From JACDBZ01 sp036262075 (GTDB lineage Bacteria > Chloroflexota > Limnocylindria > QHBO01), in assembly GCA_036262075.1 (NCBI GenBank), contig DATAJO010000013.1:1-64000 (forward strand): a stretch of DNA of 64,000 bases, given 5' to 3'. Positions 8,221 to 17,343 of the stretch are shown here, piece after piece. The stretch's first letter is position 1; each line of letters starts with the position of its first letter. The notes beneath the pieces were generated by a model, which made no database searches, was not told the origin of the DNA, and was given only the letters and a program-made list of their open reading frames with translations. The position numbers and the translations under genes were made by a program.

Positions 8221-9012
8221 ATGAGCCCGCGGCCGCGCGTCTACAAGACCGAGGCGATCGTGCTGCGCACGATGGATCTCGGCGAGGCCGACCGGGTCCT
8301 CACCGTCCTCACCCCGCGCCTCGGCAAGCTGCGGGTCGTGGCGAAGGGCGTGCGCAGGCCGCGCTCGCGCATCGGGGGCGGGCTCCAGCCGTTCAGCGAC
8401 GTCCAGCTCGTGCTGGCGGTCGGGCGCACGTTCGACGTCGTCACCTCGTCCTCGCTCGAGGACCCGCATCTCGGCCTGCGCAATGACCTGCATTCCACGG
8501 CCGCCGCCTGGTACCTCGTCGAGCTCGTCGACCGCTTCGTCGAGGGCGCGGCGGACTCGCACGACGCGTTCCGGCTCCTCGCCCAGGGCCTCTCGGCCCT
8601 CGATGCCGGCGGCGAGGTGTCGCGCGAGGTCGTCGCGCGCTGGTTCGAGCTCGCCCTGCTCGATGCGACCGGCTTCCGGCCCGAGCTGATCCGCTGCCTC
8701 GAATGCGGCGCCGATCTCGAGCCGGAGGGCAACGCCTTCGCCCCGGCCGCCGGCGGCGTCCTCTGCCCGCAGTGTCGCCACGCGGCCCACGGCGCGCGCC
8801 CGATCTCGCCCGACGCCCTGAAGATCCTGCGCCACCTCCAGCGCTCGCCGCTCGTCGGCGTCCTCCGCCTGCGGCTCGCGGCCGCCCTCCATCGCGAGGT
8901 TGAGCGGCTTCTCCACGCGACCGTGTCGGCCGTGCTCGAGCGGGAGCTCCGCTCGCGCGACTTCCTCGAGGAGGTCGCCGCCCGCGAGGCGGCCATCGCT
9001 GCCGGGTCGTAG
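8221..9012 (+). CDS. recO: DNA repair protein RecO
   Basis: 263 residues. The N-terminal OB fold opens with VYKTEAIVLRTMDLGEADRVLTVLT and GKLRVVAKGVRRPRSR. The helical C-terminal domain contains a four-cysteine zinc site, CLECG at about 159-163 and CPQC at about 181-184. RecO works with RecR to load RecA onto SSB-coated gaps. It is divergent from the polyprenyl synthetase gene across an 84-bp region that contains facing TACAT and ATGTA arms near 8178-8196. The gene before glyS is often recO in this type of bacterium. Confidence 0.95.
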   Translation: MSPRPRVYKTEAIVLRTMDLGEADRVLTVLTPRLGKLRVVAKGVRRPRSRIGGGLQPFSDVQLVLAVGRTFDVVTSSSLEDPHLGLRNDLHSTAAAWYLVELVDRFVEGAADSHDAFRLLAQGLSALDAGGEVSREVVARWFELALLDATGFRPELIRCLECGADLEPEGNAFAPAAGGVLCPQCRHAAHGARPISPDALKILRHLQRSPLVGVLRLRLAAALHREVERLLHATVSAVLERELRSRDFLEEVAAREAAIAAGS

Positions 9013-9119
9013 GTCGCGTGGCTCGCGTGGGTCGCTAGCCGCCGGCGCCGCATCGGCTAGACTCGACGGCCCACCCATCGGTCCAACATCGGTCGCATCC
9101 GAGGAGTCGCCGTCCAGCC

Positions 9120-10487
9120 GTGCCAGCCCCGAATTTCGACGTCGTCGCCAGCCTCGCCAAGCGCCGCGGGTTCATCTTCCCGTCGAGCGAGATCTACGGC
9201 GGCATGGCCGGCTTCTGGGACTACGGCCCGCTCGGCGTCGAGCTGAAGAACAACGTCAAGGCGGCGTGGTGGCGGCACATGGTCCACCTCCGCGACGACG
9301 TCGTCGGCCTCGACGCGGCGATCATCATGAACCCGCGCGTGTGGGAGGCGAGCGGCCACGTCGCCGGCTTCAGCGACCCGATGGTCGACTGCCGCAACTG
9401 CAAGCTCCGCTTCCGCGAGGACGACCTCAAGGGCAAGCCATCGGAGATCGCGTGCCCGAACTGCGGCCAGCGCGGCACCCTGACCAAGGCGCGCCAGTTC
9501 AACCTCATGTTCGCCACGCACGTCGGGCCGGTGGCGGACTCGGCGTCGGTGGCGTACCTGCGCCCCGAGACGGCCCAGGCCATGTTCGTCCAGTTCGAGA
9601 ACGTGGCGACCACGACGCGCAAGAAGCTGCCGTTCGGCATCGCGCAGATCGGCCGCTCGTTCCGCAACGAGATCACGCCCGGAAACTTCATCTTCCGGCT
9701 GCGCGAGTTCGAGCAGATGGAGATGGAGTTCTTCGTCCATCCGCGCGAGGAGGACACCTGGTTCGCCCACTGGGTCGACGCCCGCCACCGCTGGTGGACC
9801 GATGTCCTGGGCATCGACGCCGGACGCCTCCGGCTCCGCCCCCACGACGCCGATGAGCTGAGCCACTACTCGAAGCAGACCACCGACATCGAGTACGAGT
9901 TCCCGATCGGCTGGTCGGAGCTCGAGGGCATCGCCGATCGGACCGATTTCGACCTCAAGGCGCACTCGGCCGCATCCGGCAAGAAGCTCGAGATCTTCGA
10001 CGAGAAGGCGGGCGAGCACATCGTGCCGTACGTCATCGAGCCGGCGATGGGCGTGGATCGTGCGGTCCTCACCGTCCTCGTGGACGGCTACACCGAGGAG
10101 CAGATCGGGTCCGAGAAGCGCGTCGTCCTGCGCATCCGCCCCGAGCTCGCGCCGGTGAAGGCGGCGGTCCTGCCGCTGCTCCGCAACCGGCCCGAGCTCG
10201 TCGAGCGCGCCCGCGCCCTCACCGCCGACCTGAAGCAGGTCGTGACGGCGACGTACGACGACACCGCCTCCATCGGCAAGCTCTACCGCCGCCAGGACGA
10301 GGTCGGCACGCCGTTCTGCGTGACCGTGGACGTCGAGTCGCTCGAGGACGGCGCCGCGACCATCCGCGAGCGCGACTCGATGACCCAGGAGCGCGTGTCG
10401 CTCGAGCTCGTGCCGCAGCGCATCGCCGAGCTCGTGGCCGGCACGACGCCCTGGCGGGGGACGCCGCGCGAGGCGCCGGGCGGATGA
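9120..10487 (+). CDS. glyS: Glycyl-tRNA synthetase, alpha2 (class II, eukaryote/archaea-like) type
   Basis: 455 residues from GTG. The sequence begins NFDVVASLAKRRGFIFPSSE and has class II motif 2 (SFRNEITPGNFIFRLREFEQ), a zinc-like pair CRNCKLRF and CPNCGQ in the insertion, and a C-terminal anticodon-binding domain (LAPVKAAVLPLL). It charges tRNA-Gly. The alpha2 form lacks the separate beta subunit found in most Proteobacteria. A TAGACT element at about 9057 is a plausible -10 box; no T-box leader is apparent in the 107-bp upstream gap. A TPR gene overlaps its end. Confidence 0.97.
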   Translation: MPAPNFDVVASLAKRRGFIFPSSEIYGGMAGFWDYGPLGVELKNNVKAAWWRHMVHLRDDVVGLDAAIIMNPRVWEASGHVAGFSDPMVDCRNCKLRFREDDLKGKPSEIACPNCGQRGTLTKARQFNLMFATHVGPVADSASVAYLRPETAQAMFVQFENVATTTRKKLPFGIAQIGRSFRNEITPGNFIFRLREFEQMEMEFFVHPREEDTWFAHWVDARHRWWTDVLGIDAGRLRLRPHDADELSHYSKQTTDIEYEFPIGWSELEGIADRTDFDLKAHSAASGKKLEIFDEKAGEHIVPYVIEPAMGVDRAVLTVLVDGYTEEQIGSEKRVVLRIRPELAPVKAAVLPLLRNRPELVERARALTADLKQVVTATYDDTASIGKLYRRQDEVGTPFCVTVDVESLEDGAATIRERDSMTQERVSLELVPQRIAELVAGTTPWRGTPREAPGG

Positions 10488-11230
10488 CGGCCTCGCTCGA
10501 CGAGATCCGCGCGGCCTTCGACGCCGGTGATCACGAGCGCGTCCTCCAGCTGACGGCCGCCCTCCTGGCCGAGCGCCCCGGCGACGATGCGGCGCACGAG
10601 TACCGTGCCCGGGCCCTGCTGGCCCTCGGCCGTCCGGAGGAGGCCGAGAAGCACGCCGCCGATGCGGTTCGGCTCGACCCCGAGGAGGTCCGCTACCGCG
10701 AGCTCCTGGCCCAGATCCTGTCCGCGTCCGGCGCGCACCGCGACGCCGCGGCCGAGTACTCGCGCCTGGCCCGCAACGATCCGCGCCAGACGACCTGGGA
10801 CGTGGCCGAGGCCGAGGAGCGGCTCGGCGCCGCGCAGCCCGGTTTGAGCGTGGAGGCGGCGCGCCGGGCCGTTCGTCTCGCGCCGGATGACGGCCGCGCC
10901 CAGCTGGCCCTGGCGCACGCCCTGGCGCGGACCGGCGACGCGCGCGGCGCGTACCAGGCGGCCACGCTCGCCACGCAGCTGTTGCCCGGCGATCCCGCTG
11001 CCCGCGAGGCGCTGGCCGACGCCCAGTGGCTGGTCGACGAGGACGCGGCCGCGTTCCGGGAGTTCCGGGCGCTGGCGGACGAGCTCGACCCGGAGGGTCG
11101 CCGGCGCGTGCTGGCCAAGGCGCGAACCCTGTACCGGCAGCGGGCCGGGTGGCTCGGCCGGCTCATCGCCGGGATCCCGCCGCTGTTCGACTTCGCCTTC
11201 CGGCGCGGCTGGCTCTCGGTCGGCCGATGA
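10484..11230 (+). CDS. Tetratricopeptide-repeat protein
   Basis: 248 residues, helical throughout. At least three degenerate TPR-type repeats can be read (about 8-75, 76-110 and 120-185: HERVLQLTAALLAERPGDDAAH, EAEKHAADAVRLDPEEVRYREL, SVEAARRAVRLAPDDGRAQLALA). The C-terminal 40 residues hold a hydrophobic patch (IAGIPPLFDFAF) that may associate with the membrane. No signal peptide. The ATG overlaps the glyS stop (ATGA), so it is co-translated with the synthetase. TPR proteins scaffold protein contacts; no specific role can be assigned. Confidence 0.8.
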   Translation: MTASLDEIRAAFDAGDHERVLQLTAALLAERPGDDAAHEYRARALLALGRPEEAEKHAADAVRLDPEEVRYRELLAQILSASGAHRDAAAEYSRLARNDPRQTTWDVAEAEERLGAAQPGLSVEAARRAVRLAPDDGRAQLALAHALARTGDARGAYQAATLATQLLPGDPAAREALADAQWLVDEDAAAFREFRALADELDPEGRRRVLAKARTLYRQRAGWLGRLIAGIPPLFDFAFRRGWLSVGR

Positions 11231-11248
11231 ACCGCCGATGAGTCTCGG

Positions 11249-11647
11249 ATGAAGGCGGGCGCACTGCGCGACCGGGTCAATGCGGATCTCGCGGCCGCCA
11301 TGCGAGCGCGCGACCCGGTGGCCATCGCTCGCGCGGCCGACCGCGCGAAGGCGGTCGGCGTGTCGCTCGCCGGCCTCGCGGACGACGCGAGCGTGCGCAA
11401 GTCCGAGCTGTGGCTGACCACGCGCTCGGTCGCCGCCGTCCTGGGGTACCACCCGGAGCACGTTCGCCGGCTCATCCGCACCGGCCGCCTGCGTGCCGAG
11501 CGAGCGTCCGGCGACTACCGCGTGAAGGTCGACGACCTCTCCGCGCTCGTCGACGAGCGGAGACGGTCGCCCCGCGCGCAGCGCGCGGCCGGGCGGACCG
11601 CGACCCGGGACGAACGAGCCATGCCGCAGCAGGGGACGCCGAAGTAG
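11249..11647 (+). CDS. Helix-turn-helix DNA-binding protein (excisionase/MerR-like HTH)
   Basis: 132 residues. The middle (about 55-95) reads LWLTTRSVAAVLGYHPEHVRRLIRTG then RLRAERASGDYRVKVDDL, which is the winged HTH_17/excisionase pattern. The N-terminal third is helical and unassigned; the C-terminal 25 residues are basic and low-complexity. It follows the TPR gene by 18 bp in the same orientation. No integrase or other mobile gene lies nearby, so it is more likely a chromosomal regulator than a true excisionase. Confidence 0.7.
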   Translation: MKAGALRDRVNADLAAAMRARDPVAIARAADRAKAVGVSLAGLADDASVRKSELWLTTRSVAAVLGYHPEHVRRLIRTGRLRAERASGDYRVKVDDLSALVDERRRSPRAQRAAGRTATRDERAMPQQGTPK

Positions 11648-11692
11648 GCTGCCGGGCGTGAATCGACCACCGACACCAGCGACGAGTCGCCG

Positions 11693-12625
11693 ATGAGCCG
11701 CGCCTGCCAGCGCTGCGGCGCGACTCGCGAGGGCTCGCGCTTCTGCCCGAGCTGCGGGCTCGACTTCTGGCAGGCGGCGGCCGGCCAGGGTGAATCCGCC
11801 CCAGGCGAGCCGGTCGCCACGACCGCGACGGCGCCGACCAGCGGTGGAGGCGTGAGCATCGGCCTCATGGCCGTCGCCGCGGGCGTCGTCCTCCTGCTGG
11901 TCGCGGCCGGCGCGTGGGTCCTCCTGGGCCGGACCCCGGTGCCGCGCACCGCGGCCGAGACGCCGTTTGGCCGCCCCGCGACGCACCCGCTCATCCTCTC
12001 GTTCTTCGCCGAGGCCCGCGATCCCGATGCGGCCTTCGCCCTCCACCAGTCCGGCGAGGTGCGGGTGACCGGCTTCGACGAGGAGCTCATCAGCCGGGTC
12101 GAGGCCGAGGGGCGCCTCGACGCCGACGACTGGATCGCGACGCTGCGGCTCGCCGACTCGGGGATGCCGCCGTTCACGGGCGAGATGGCCGTCATCAGCA
12201 GCCACGTCTACGCCAACGTCGACGGAGAGGGCTGGACCGAGGGCGAGCGCGTGCCGAGCGCCTACCTCGGGCCGATGAACCCGTTCGCGCGCATCGCGAC
12301 CGTCGCGGAGCTCGACTACGTCGGCCCGGAGACCCGGGACGGCGTCGCCGGGCACGTCCTGACCACCGACAGCTGGATCAGCGACCCGGAGCTCGACGAC
12401 CCGCTGCGCCGCATCGCCCACGTCACCCTGCGCGAGTCGCTCATGGAGATCTTCGTCGACGACGCGGGCGTGCCGCTGTCCGCGTTCCACACGTTCCGCC
12501 TCGAGGCACGGACCCCCGACGGTGAGGACGTGGTGATGACCGGCCGCACGCGCTACACGTTCACCGACTGGGGCGACATCGAGCCGATCGTGCCGCCCAC
12601 CCCGAACCCGTCGCCCACGAGCTGA
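11693..12625 (+). CDS. Zinc-ribbon, single-pass membrane protein with lipoprotein-like extracellular domain
   Basis: 310 residues. The N-terminus has a short zinc ribbon (CQRCG ... CPSCG, four Cys within 26 residues), then a Gly/Thr-rich linker, a transmembrane segment at about 58-80 (LMAVAAGVVLLLVAAGAWVLL), and an exported domain of about 220 residues with a beta-rich pattern reminiscent of LppX/LprG-type folds (GEMAVISSHVYANVDG, GVAGHVLTT). Function is unknown. The fold comparison is an impression, not a search result. Confidence 0.7.
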   Translation: MSRACQRCGATREGSRFCPSCGLDFWQAAAGQGESAPGEPVATTATAPTSGGGVSIGLMAVAAGVVLLLVAAGAWVLLGRTPVPRTAAETPFGRPATHPLILSFFAEARDPDAAFALHQSGEVRVTGFDEELISRVEAEGRLDADDWIATLRLADSGMPPFTGEMAVISSHVYANVDGEGWTEGERVPSAYLGPMNPFARIATVAELDYVGPETRDGVAGHVLTTDSWISDPELDDPLRRIAHVTLRESLMEIFVDDAGVPLSAFHTFRLEARTPDGEDVVMTGRTRYTFTDWGDIEPIVPPTPNPSPTS

Positions 12626-12677
12626 CGAAGTGCCGGCCCGACCGAGGGCCAGCACGCCCGCGGCGTATGCTGCGCCG

Positions 12678-13634
12678 ATGAGCGTCGCCGCGATCCTCTC
12701 GCACGCCGATGGCAGCGACGAGGCGATCGACATCGCGACGTGGCAGCCGAGGCCGATCCGGCCCGAGGAGCTGCTCTGGATCGACGCCACCGCGCCCAGC
12801 GCGGACGACGTGGCGGCCATCGCCCGGGCGCTCGGCCTCGGCGACGAGCTGGGCCGGCGGCTGGACGACGAGACGACGCGACCCAGCCTCACCGTTCACA
12901 GCGGGGCGGTCGAGGTCGTCGTCCGCGCGCCGGGCGAGTCGCTCGAGGATCGGCCGCGCGGCCTGCGCATCCTCGTCGGCGAGGAGTGGATCGTCACCGC
13001 GCACGCCGAGCCGCTCCCGTTCCTCGACGAGCGTCGCGAGCGTATCCAGGACCAGCGCGAGGTCGGCCGGCTGACGCCCGTCCAGTTCCTGGTCACGCTC
13101 CTCACCTGGCACGTCGACGCCTACCTGCAGGCCGCCGAGCAGCTCGAGAACGACGTGGATCGGCTCGACGACGCTGCCCTGCGGACCGAGGACGACCTGC
13201 TCCAGCGGCTCGTCGACATGCGGCGGCGCATCGCGCGCGTGCGCCGGATGCTGGTTCCGCATCGAGAGGTCGTCGCCGAGCTCGCGCTGCCCGTCGTGTT
13301 CGGCGACCTCGAGCCGGCGGAGCGAGAGGCGCTCGGCGCGATGGTGGCCCGGGTCGAGCGCGCCGTGGATGCCGTGCTCAACGCGCGCGAGATGCTCATC
13401 GGGACGTTTGACATCCACATGACGCGCACGGCGCAGCGCACGAACGACATCGTCCGGGTCCTCACCTGGGCGTCCGTGGTCCTGCTGCCGGCGAGCGTCC
13501 TCGCGGGCGTCATGGGCATGAATTTCCACGTCGGATTCTTCGACGACCCGACGATGTTCTGGGTCGTCCTCGGCGCGATGATCCTCATCGCGGTCGTGAC
13601 GCTGGCGCTCGCCCGCTGGCGACGCTGGCTCTAG
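12678..13634 (+). CDS. corA: CorA family divalent cation transporter
   Basis: 318 residues from the ATG at 12678; an in-frame GTG at 12630 would add 16 low-complexity residues and is less likely, because a TATGCT -10-like box (12666-12671) lies 6 nt before the ATG. The N-terminal domain is cytoplasmic and alpha/beta. A long helix (about 130-260) leads to two C-terminal transmembrane helices. The signature GMN follows the first (SVLAGVMGMNF), which marks a Mg2+/Co2+/Ni2+ channel. The second helix is WVVLGAMILIAVVTLALA. Confidence 0.92.
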   Translation: MSVAAILSHADGSDEAIDIATWQPRPIRPEELLWIDATAPSADDVAAIARALGLGDELGRRLDDETTRPSLTVHSGAVEVVVRAPGESLEDRPRGLRILVGEEWIVTAHAEPLPFLDERRERIQDQREVGRLTPVQFLVTLLTWHVDAYLQAAEQLENDVDRLDDAALRTEDDLLQRLVDMRRRIARVRRMLVPHREVVAELALPVVFGDLEPAEREALGAMVARVERAVDAVLNAREMLIGTFDIHMTRTAQRTNDIVRVLTWASVVLLPASVLAGVMGMNFHVGFFDDPTMFWVVLGAMILIAVVTLALARWRRWL

Positions 13635-13654
13635 GCCGGCTGCCCGGCAGGAGC

Positions 13655-13682
13655 GGGGAGCGGGGTACAATTCGGGCTCCCC
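13655..13682 (+). promoter_or_regulatory. ppdK promoter -10 inside an inverted repeat
   Basis: TACAAT at 13666-13671 is a good -10 box for ppdK; the -35 region is weak. GGGGAGC at 13655-13661 and GCTCCCC at 13676-13682 form a perfect 7-bp inverted repeat centred exactly on the -10 box. The arrangement suggests an operator or a promoter hairpin. A GAGGAG ribosome-binding site precedes the ppdK ATG. Confidence 0.5.
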
Positions 13683-13715
13683 ACGACGCGCACACACGAG
13701 GAGCCGATTCGCCGC

Positions 13716-16661
13716 ATGGCCACGAGCACCCGAAAGGCCCGCCGCAACGACGCCGATGCGCGGGCAGGCACTCCCGAGAAGCTGATCTACACGTTCGCCG
13801 AGGGCAACGCGAGCATGCGCTCGATCCTCGGCGGCAAGGGTGCCGGCCTGGCGGAGATGACGAACGCCGGGCTGCCGGTCCCGCCCGGGTTCACGATCAC
13901 GACCCAGGCCTGCAACGCCTACTACGAGGCCGGACGCCAGCTTCCGCCGGGCCTGTGGGACGACATTGTGGCCCATATGCACGAGCTCGAGCAGCAGACC
14001 GGCAAGGGCTTCGGCGACCCCGAGAACCCGCTCCTCGTCTCGGTCCGCTCGGGCGCCGCGTTCAGCATGCCGGGCATGATGGACACGGTCCTCAACCTCG
14101 GGCTCAACCCGGACACGGTCCAGGGGCTCATCCGCCTCACCGGCAACGAGCGCTTCGCGTGGGACGCCTGGCGCCGCTTCGTGGCGATGTTCGGGCGCAT
14201 CGTGCTCGGCCTCAAGGCCGAGGACTTCGACGAGCCGTTCGAGGAGCTGAAGCACGAGGTCGGGGCCAAGCTCGACACCGACCTCACCGCCGAGCAGCTG
14301 CGCGACATCGGCAACCGCTTCACCGAGATCGTGGAGGAGAAGACGGGGGAGCCGTTCCCGACCGATCCGTATCGGCAGCTCGAGCTCGCCGTGCGTGCCG
14401 TGTTCGACTCCTGGTTCGGGAAGCGGGCGCACGACTACCGCGAGTTCAACAGGATCCCGCACGACCTCGGCACGGCGGTGAACGTCGTGACCATGGTGTT
14501 CGGCAACATGGGCGAGGACTCGGGCACCGGGGTCGCCTTCACCCGCGACCCGAATACCGGCGAGCCGGTCCTCTACGGCGAGTACCTCACCAACGCCCAG
14601 GGCGAGGACGTCGTGGCCGGCATCCGCACGCCGCAGAAGATCAGCCAGATGCGCGAGCAGATGCCCGAGGTCTACGCGCAGTTCGAGGAGATCGCGAAGA
14701 AGCTCGAGGCCCACTACCGCGACATGCAGGACCTCGAGTTCACGATCGAGCGCGGCACGCTCTACATGCTCCAGACGCGCTCCGGCAAGCGCACCGCGCC
14801 GGCCGCGGTGCGGATCGCGGTCGACATGGTCAACGAGGGCCTGATCACCAAGGAGGAGGCCCTCCAGCGCGTCGACCCGGGGCAGATCGTCCAGCTCCTG
14901 CTGCCGCGCTTCGACGAGGCGGCCAAGGAGAAGCTCGCCGATCGGCTGCTGGGCAAGGGCCTGAACGCCTCGCCCGGCGCGGCCGTCGGCCAGGCGATCT
15001 TCGATCCCGATCGGGCGGTGGCGGCCAAGGAGGCCGGCAACCCGGTCATCCTCGTCCGCATCGAGACGTCGCCCGACGACGTCCACGGCATGCTCGCCGC
15101 GAAGGGCGTGCTCACCGCGCGCGGCGGCGCGACCTCGCACGCGGCGGTCGTGGCCCGCTCGATGGGCCTGCCCTGCGTCGCCGGCGCCGAGTCCCTGAAG
15201 ATCGACTACGCCAAGCGCGAGATGCGCGCCGGGTCGGTGACCGTCAAGGAAGGCGAGATGATCTCGATCGACGGCACGACCGGCGAGATCTACGCCGGCG
15301 AGCTGCCGACGATCGAGGCGAAGTTCGAGGACGAGCACCACCTCGCCACGCTCCTGTCGTGGGCCGATGAGGTCCGCCGCCTCCAGGTCTGGGCCAACGC
15401 CGACTATCCGCGCGACGCGGAGCGCGCGCGGGCGTTCGGCGCCCAGGGCATCGGCCTGTGCCGGACGGAGCATATGTTCTTCGAGGAGGATCGGCTGCCC
15501 ACCGTGCGCCGCATGATCCTCAACGCGCATGCCGCCACGGCCGCCAAGGCCAAGGACGAAGAAGCGCGAACCGAGGAGGAGCGCACGTCCATCCGGGTCT
15601 TCGACGAGGCGCTGGCCGAGCTCGAGAAGCTCCAGACCGATGACTTCGCCGGCCTGTTTCGGGCCATGGACGGGCTGCCGGTGGTCATCCGGCTCATCGA
15701 TCCGCCGCTGCACGAGTTCCTGCCCTCGTACGAGGAGCTGGTGGCCGAGACGACCCGCCTCCAGACGTCGCTCGAGCTGATGAACGGGCCCCTGGGCGTC
15801 GATGCCGGCCTGGTGCAGCAGGGCCTGGTGAAGCTGTTCGGCACGAAGGACGCCACGCGCGCGATGCGCAAGCTCGGCATGTCCGAGCCGGAGCCGGCGC
15901 TCCAGAAGTCACCCGCCACGGATCGGCCCGCACTCGAGAAGCAGCTGGCCGAGAAGACCGAGCTGCTCCACGCCGTCGAGGCGATGCGCGAGCAGAACCC
16001 GATGCTCGGCCTGCGCGGCGTGCGGCTGGGGCTCATGGTGCCCGACATCGTGAAGATGCAGACCCGCGCCATCCTCGCCGGGGCGGCCCGCGTCGCCGCC
16101 GAGGGCCGGACGCCGCTGCCCGAGATCATGATCCCGCTCGTCGGCCATGTGAACGAGCTGCGCGAGACGCGCGACATCCTCGAGGCCGAGGTGGCGCGCA
16201 TCGTCGAGGCCTCGGGCCAGCAGGTGAGCTACAAGTTCGGGACGATGATCGAGGTCCCGCGCGGCGCGCTGACCGCCGACGAGATCGCCGAGCACGCCGA
16301 GTTCTTCAGCTTCGGCACGAACGACCTGACCCAGATGGGCTTCGGCTACTCGCGCGACGATGCGGAGGGCAAGTTCCTCATGCAGTACGTCGACCGCAAG
16401 ATCCTGCCGGAGAACCCGTTCCAGGTCCTCGACGCGGCCGGCATCGGCCAGCTCGTGCGCATCGGCGTCGAGAAGGGCCGTGCCACGAAGCAGGACCTGA
16501 AGATCGGCATCTGCGGCGAGCACGGCGGCGACCCGCAGTCGATCGCCTTCTGCCACGAGGTCGGGCTGAACTACGTGTCCTGCTCGCCGTTCCGCGTCCC
16601 GGTGGCGCGTCTCGCCGCGGCGCAGGCCGCGATCGCGAAGACCGAGGCGAAGGACAAGTAG
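13716..16661 (+). CDS. ppdK: Pyruvate, phosphate dikinase
   Basis: 981 residues, about 100 longer than typical PPDK. The N-terminal ATP-grasp domain starts at the GGKGAGLAEMTNAGLPVPPGF block; the phosphohistidine domain carries GGATSHAAVVARSMGLPCV with catalytic His at about residue 475; the C-terminal TIM barrel has GLCRTEHMFF, NPMLGLRGVRLGL and the catalytic Cys in GICGEHGG near residue 932. It interconverts pyruvate + ATP + Pi with PEP + AMP + PPi. Most of the extra length is a helical insertion between HEFLPSYEELV and NPMLG, with a second, charged stretch after RRMILNAH. The gene has its own promoter. Confidence 0.96.
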   Translation: MATSTRKARRNDADARAGTPEKLIYTFAEGNASMRSILGGKGAGLAEMTNAGLPVPPGFTITTQACNAYYEAGRQLPPGLWDDIVAHMHELEQQTGKGFGDPENPLLVSVRSGAAFSMPGMMDTVLNLGLNPDTVQGLIRLTGNERFAWDAWRRFVAMFGRIVLGLKAEDFDEPFEELKHEVGAKLDTDLTAEQLRDIGNRFTEIVEEKTGEPFPTDPYRQLELAVRAVFDSWFGKRAHDYREFNRIPHDLGTAVNVVTMVFGNMGEDSGTGVAFTRDPNTGEPVLYGEYLTNAQGEDVVAGIRTPQKISQMREQMPEVYAQFEEIAKKLEAHYRDMQDLEFTIERGTLYMLQTRSGKRTAPAAVRIAVDMVNEGLITKEEALQRVDPGQIVQLLLPRFDEAAKEKLADRLLGKGLNASPGAAVGQAIFDPDRAVAAKEAGNPVILVRIETSPDDVHGMLAAKGVLTARGGATSHAAVVARSMGLPCVAGAESLKIDYAKREMRAGSVTVKEGEMISIDGTTGEIYAGELPTIEAKFEDEHHLATLLSWADEVRRLQVWANADYPRDAERARAFGAQGIGLCRTEHMFFEEDRLPTVRRMILNAHAATAAKAKDEEARTEEERTSIRVFDEALAELEKLQTDDFAGLFRAMDGLPVVIRLIDPPLHEFLPSYEELVAETTRLQTSLELMNGPLGVDAGLVQQGLVKLFGTKDATRAMRKLGMSEPEPALQKSPATDRPALEKQLAEKTELLHAVEAMREQNPMLGLRGVRLGLMVPDIVKMQTRAILAGAARVAAEGRTPLPEIMIPLVGHVNELRETRDILEAEVARIVEASGQQVSYKFGTMIEVPRGALTADEIAEHAEFFSFGTNDLTQMGFGYSRDDAEGKFLMQYVDRKILPENPFQVLDAAGIGQLVRIGVEKGRATKQDLKIGICGEHGGDPQSIAFCHEVGLNYVSCSPFRVPVARLAAAQAAIAKTEAKDK

Positions 16662-16668
16662 CGGGACG

Positions 16669-17343
16669 CTAGGGAGCGGCCTCGGACGGCGGGGGAGCGG
16701 TCGGCACCGGCGTCGGCGTCGGGATTCGGCTCGGAAGGATCGGCGTGGCCGTTGCCGCCGGCGTCGGCACCGCGGTCGCTGCGGCGGTCGGAGCGGTCGT
16801 GGCCGTCGGTGACGGAGCCACCGGTGTCCCGGTCGGGGTCGCGCGGGGCGTCGTCACCGGGGTGAGGACCGGGGCCGTGGTCGGGACCGGCTGCGGCTCG
16901 GCTGACGTCGCCGCGCTCGCCGTCGCGCTCGGGTCCGCCGTCTCGTCCGCCGACGAGGGCGTGGCGGTCGGCGTGGGCGGGGTGCCGCCGAGGACGCCCT
17001 GGGCGAAGGCCGTCGGCGTCGGGGTCGCGATGGCGGCGAGGTTCGTGCCCTGCCCGAACCGCAGGACGCCCGTGCCGATCACGATGGCGGCCCCGATGAG
17101 CGCCACCGAGGCGATGCCGGCGAACGCCCGTCCGGCGCGGAGCGCGACGGAAGCACCGTCGCGCGCCGCCACGATCGGAGGCTCGGGCGCCATGCCCACG
17201 TCGATGGCGCGCAGCGCGTCGTACCCGGCCGCCACGGCCAGGCAGCGCGGGCAGCCCGACGCGTGGAGCACGATGTCGCGCGGTGGCTCGCTCTCGGCGC
17301 CCGCCGCCACCCACTCGGCGAACGTGGCGTGCAGGTCGATCAC
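16669..17343 (-). CDS. Anti-sigma-factor-like membrane protein with ZAS-type zinc motif
   Basis: 224 residues from a GTG that overlaps the stop of the sigma-like gene (GTGA). The first 40 residues include a HxxxCxxC zinc motif (LHASGCPRC) like that of zinc-binding anti-sigma factors. A transmembrane helix follows (about 73-97: AFAGIASVALIGAAIVIG). The remaining 120 residues are a Thr/Pro/Ala-rich extracellular tail, probably disordered and able to span the envelope. It would hold the adjacent sigma-like protein at the membrane. The role is inferred from motif and neighbour. Confidence 0.72.
   Translation of the reverse strand: MIDLHATFAEWVAAGAESEPPRDIVLHASGCPRCLAVAAGYDALRAIDVGMAPEPPIVAARDGASVALRAGRAFAGIASVALIGAAIVIGTGVLRFGQGTNLAAIATPTPTAFAQGVLGGTPPTPTATPSSADETADPSATASAATSAEPQPVPTTAPVLTPVTTPRATPTGTPVAPSPTATTAPTAAATAVPTPAATATPILPSRIPTPTPVPTAPPPSEAAP

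Noticed and set aside
9013..9119. T-box leader for glyS
   Set aside because: Only 107 bp, no specifier or antiterminator-like structure seen.
10283..16556. Very long open frames on the minus strand (up to about 1050 codons) under glyS-corA-ppdK
   Set aside because: High GC makes antisense frames open; their translations are low-complexity Arg/Gly/Asp/Val without motifs, and the plus-strand genes are clear.
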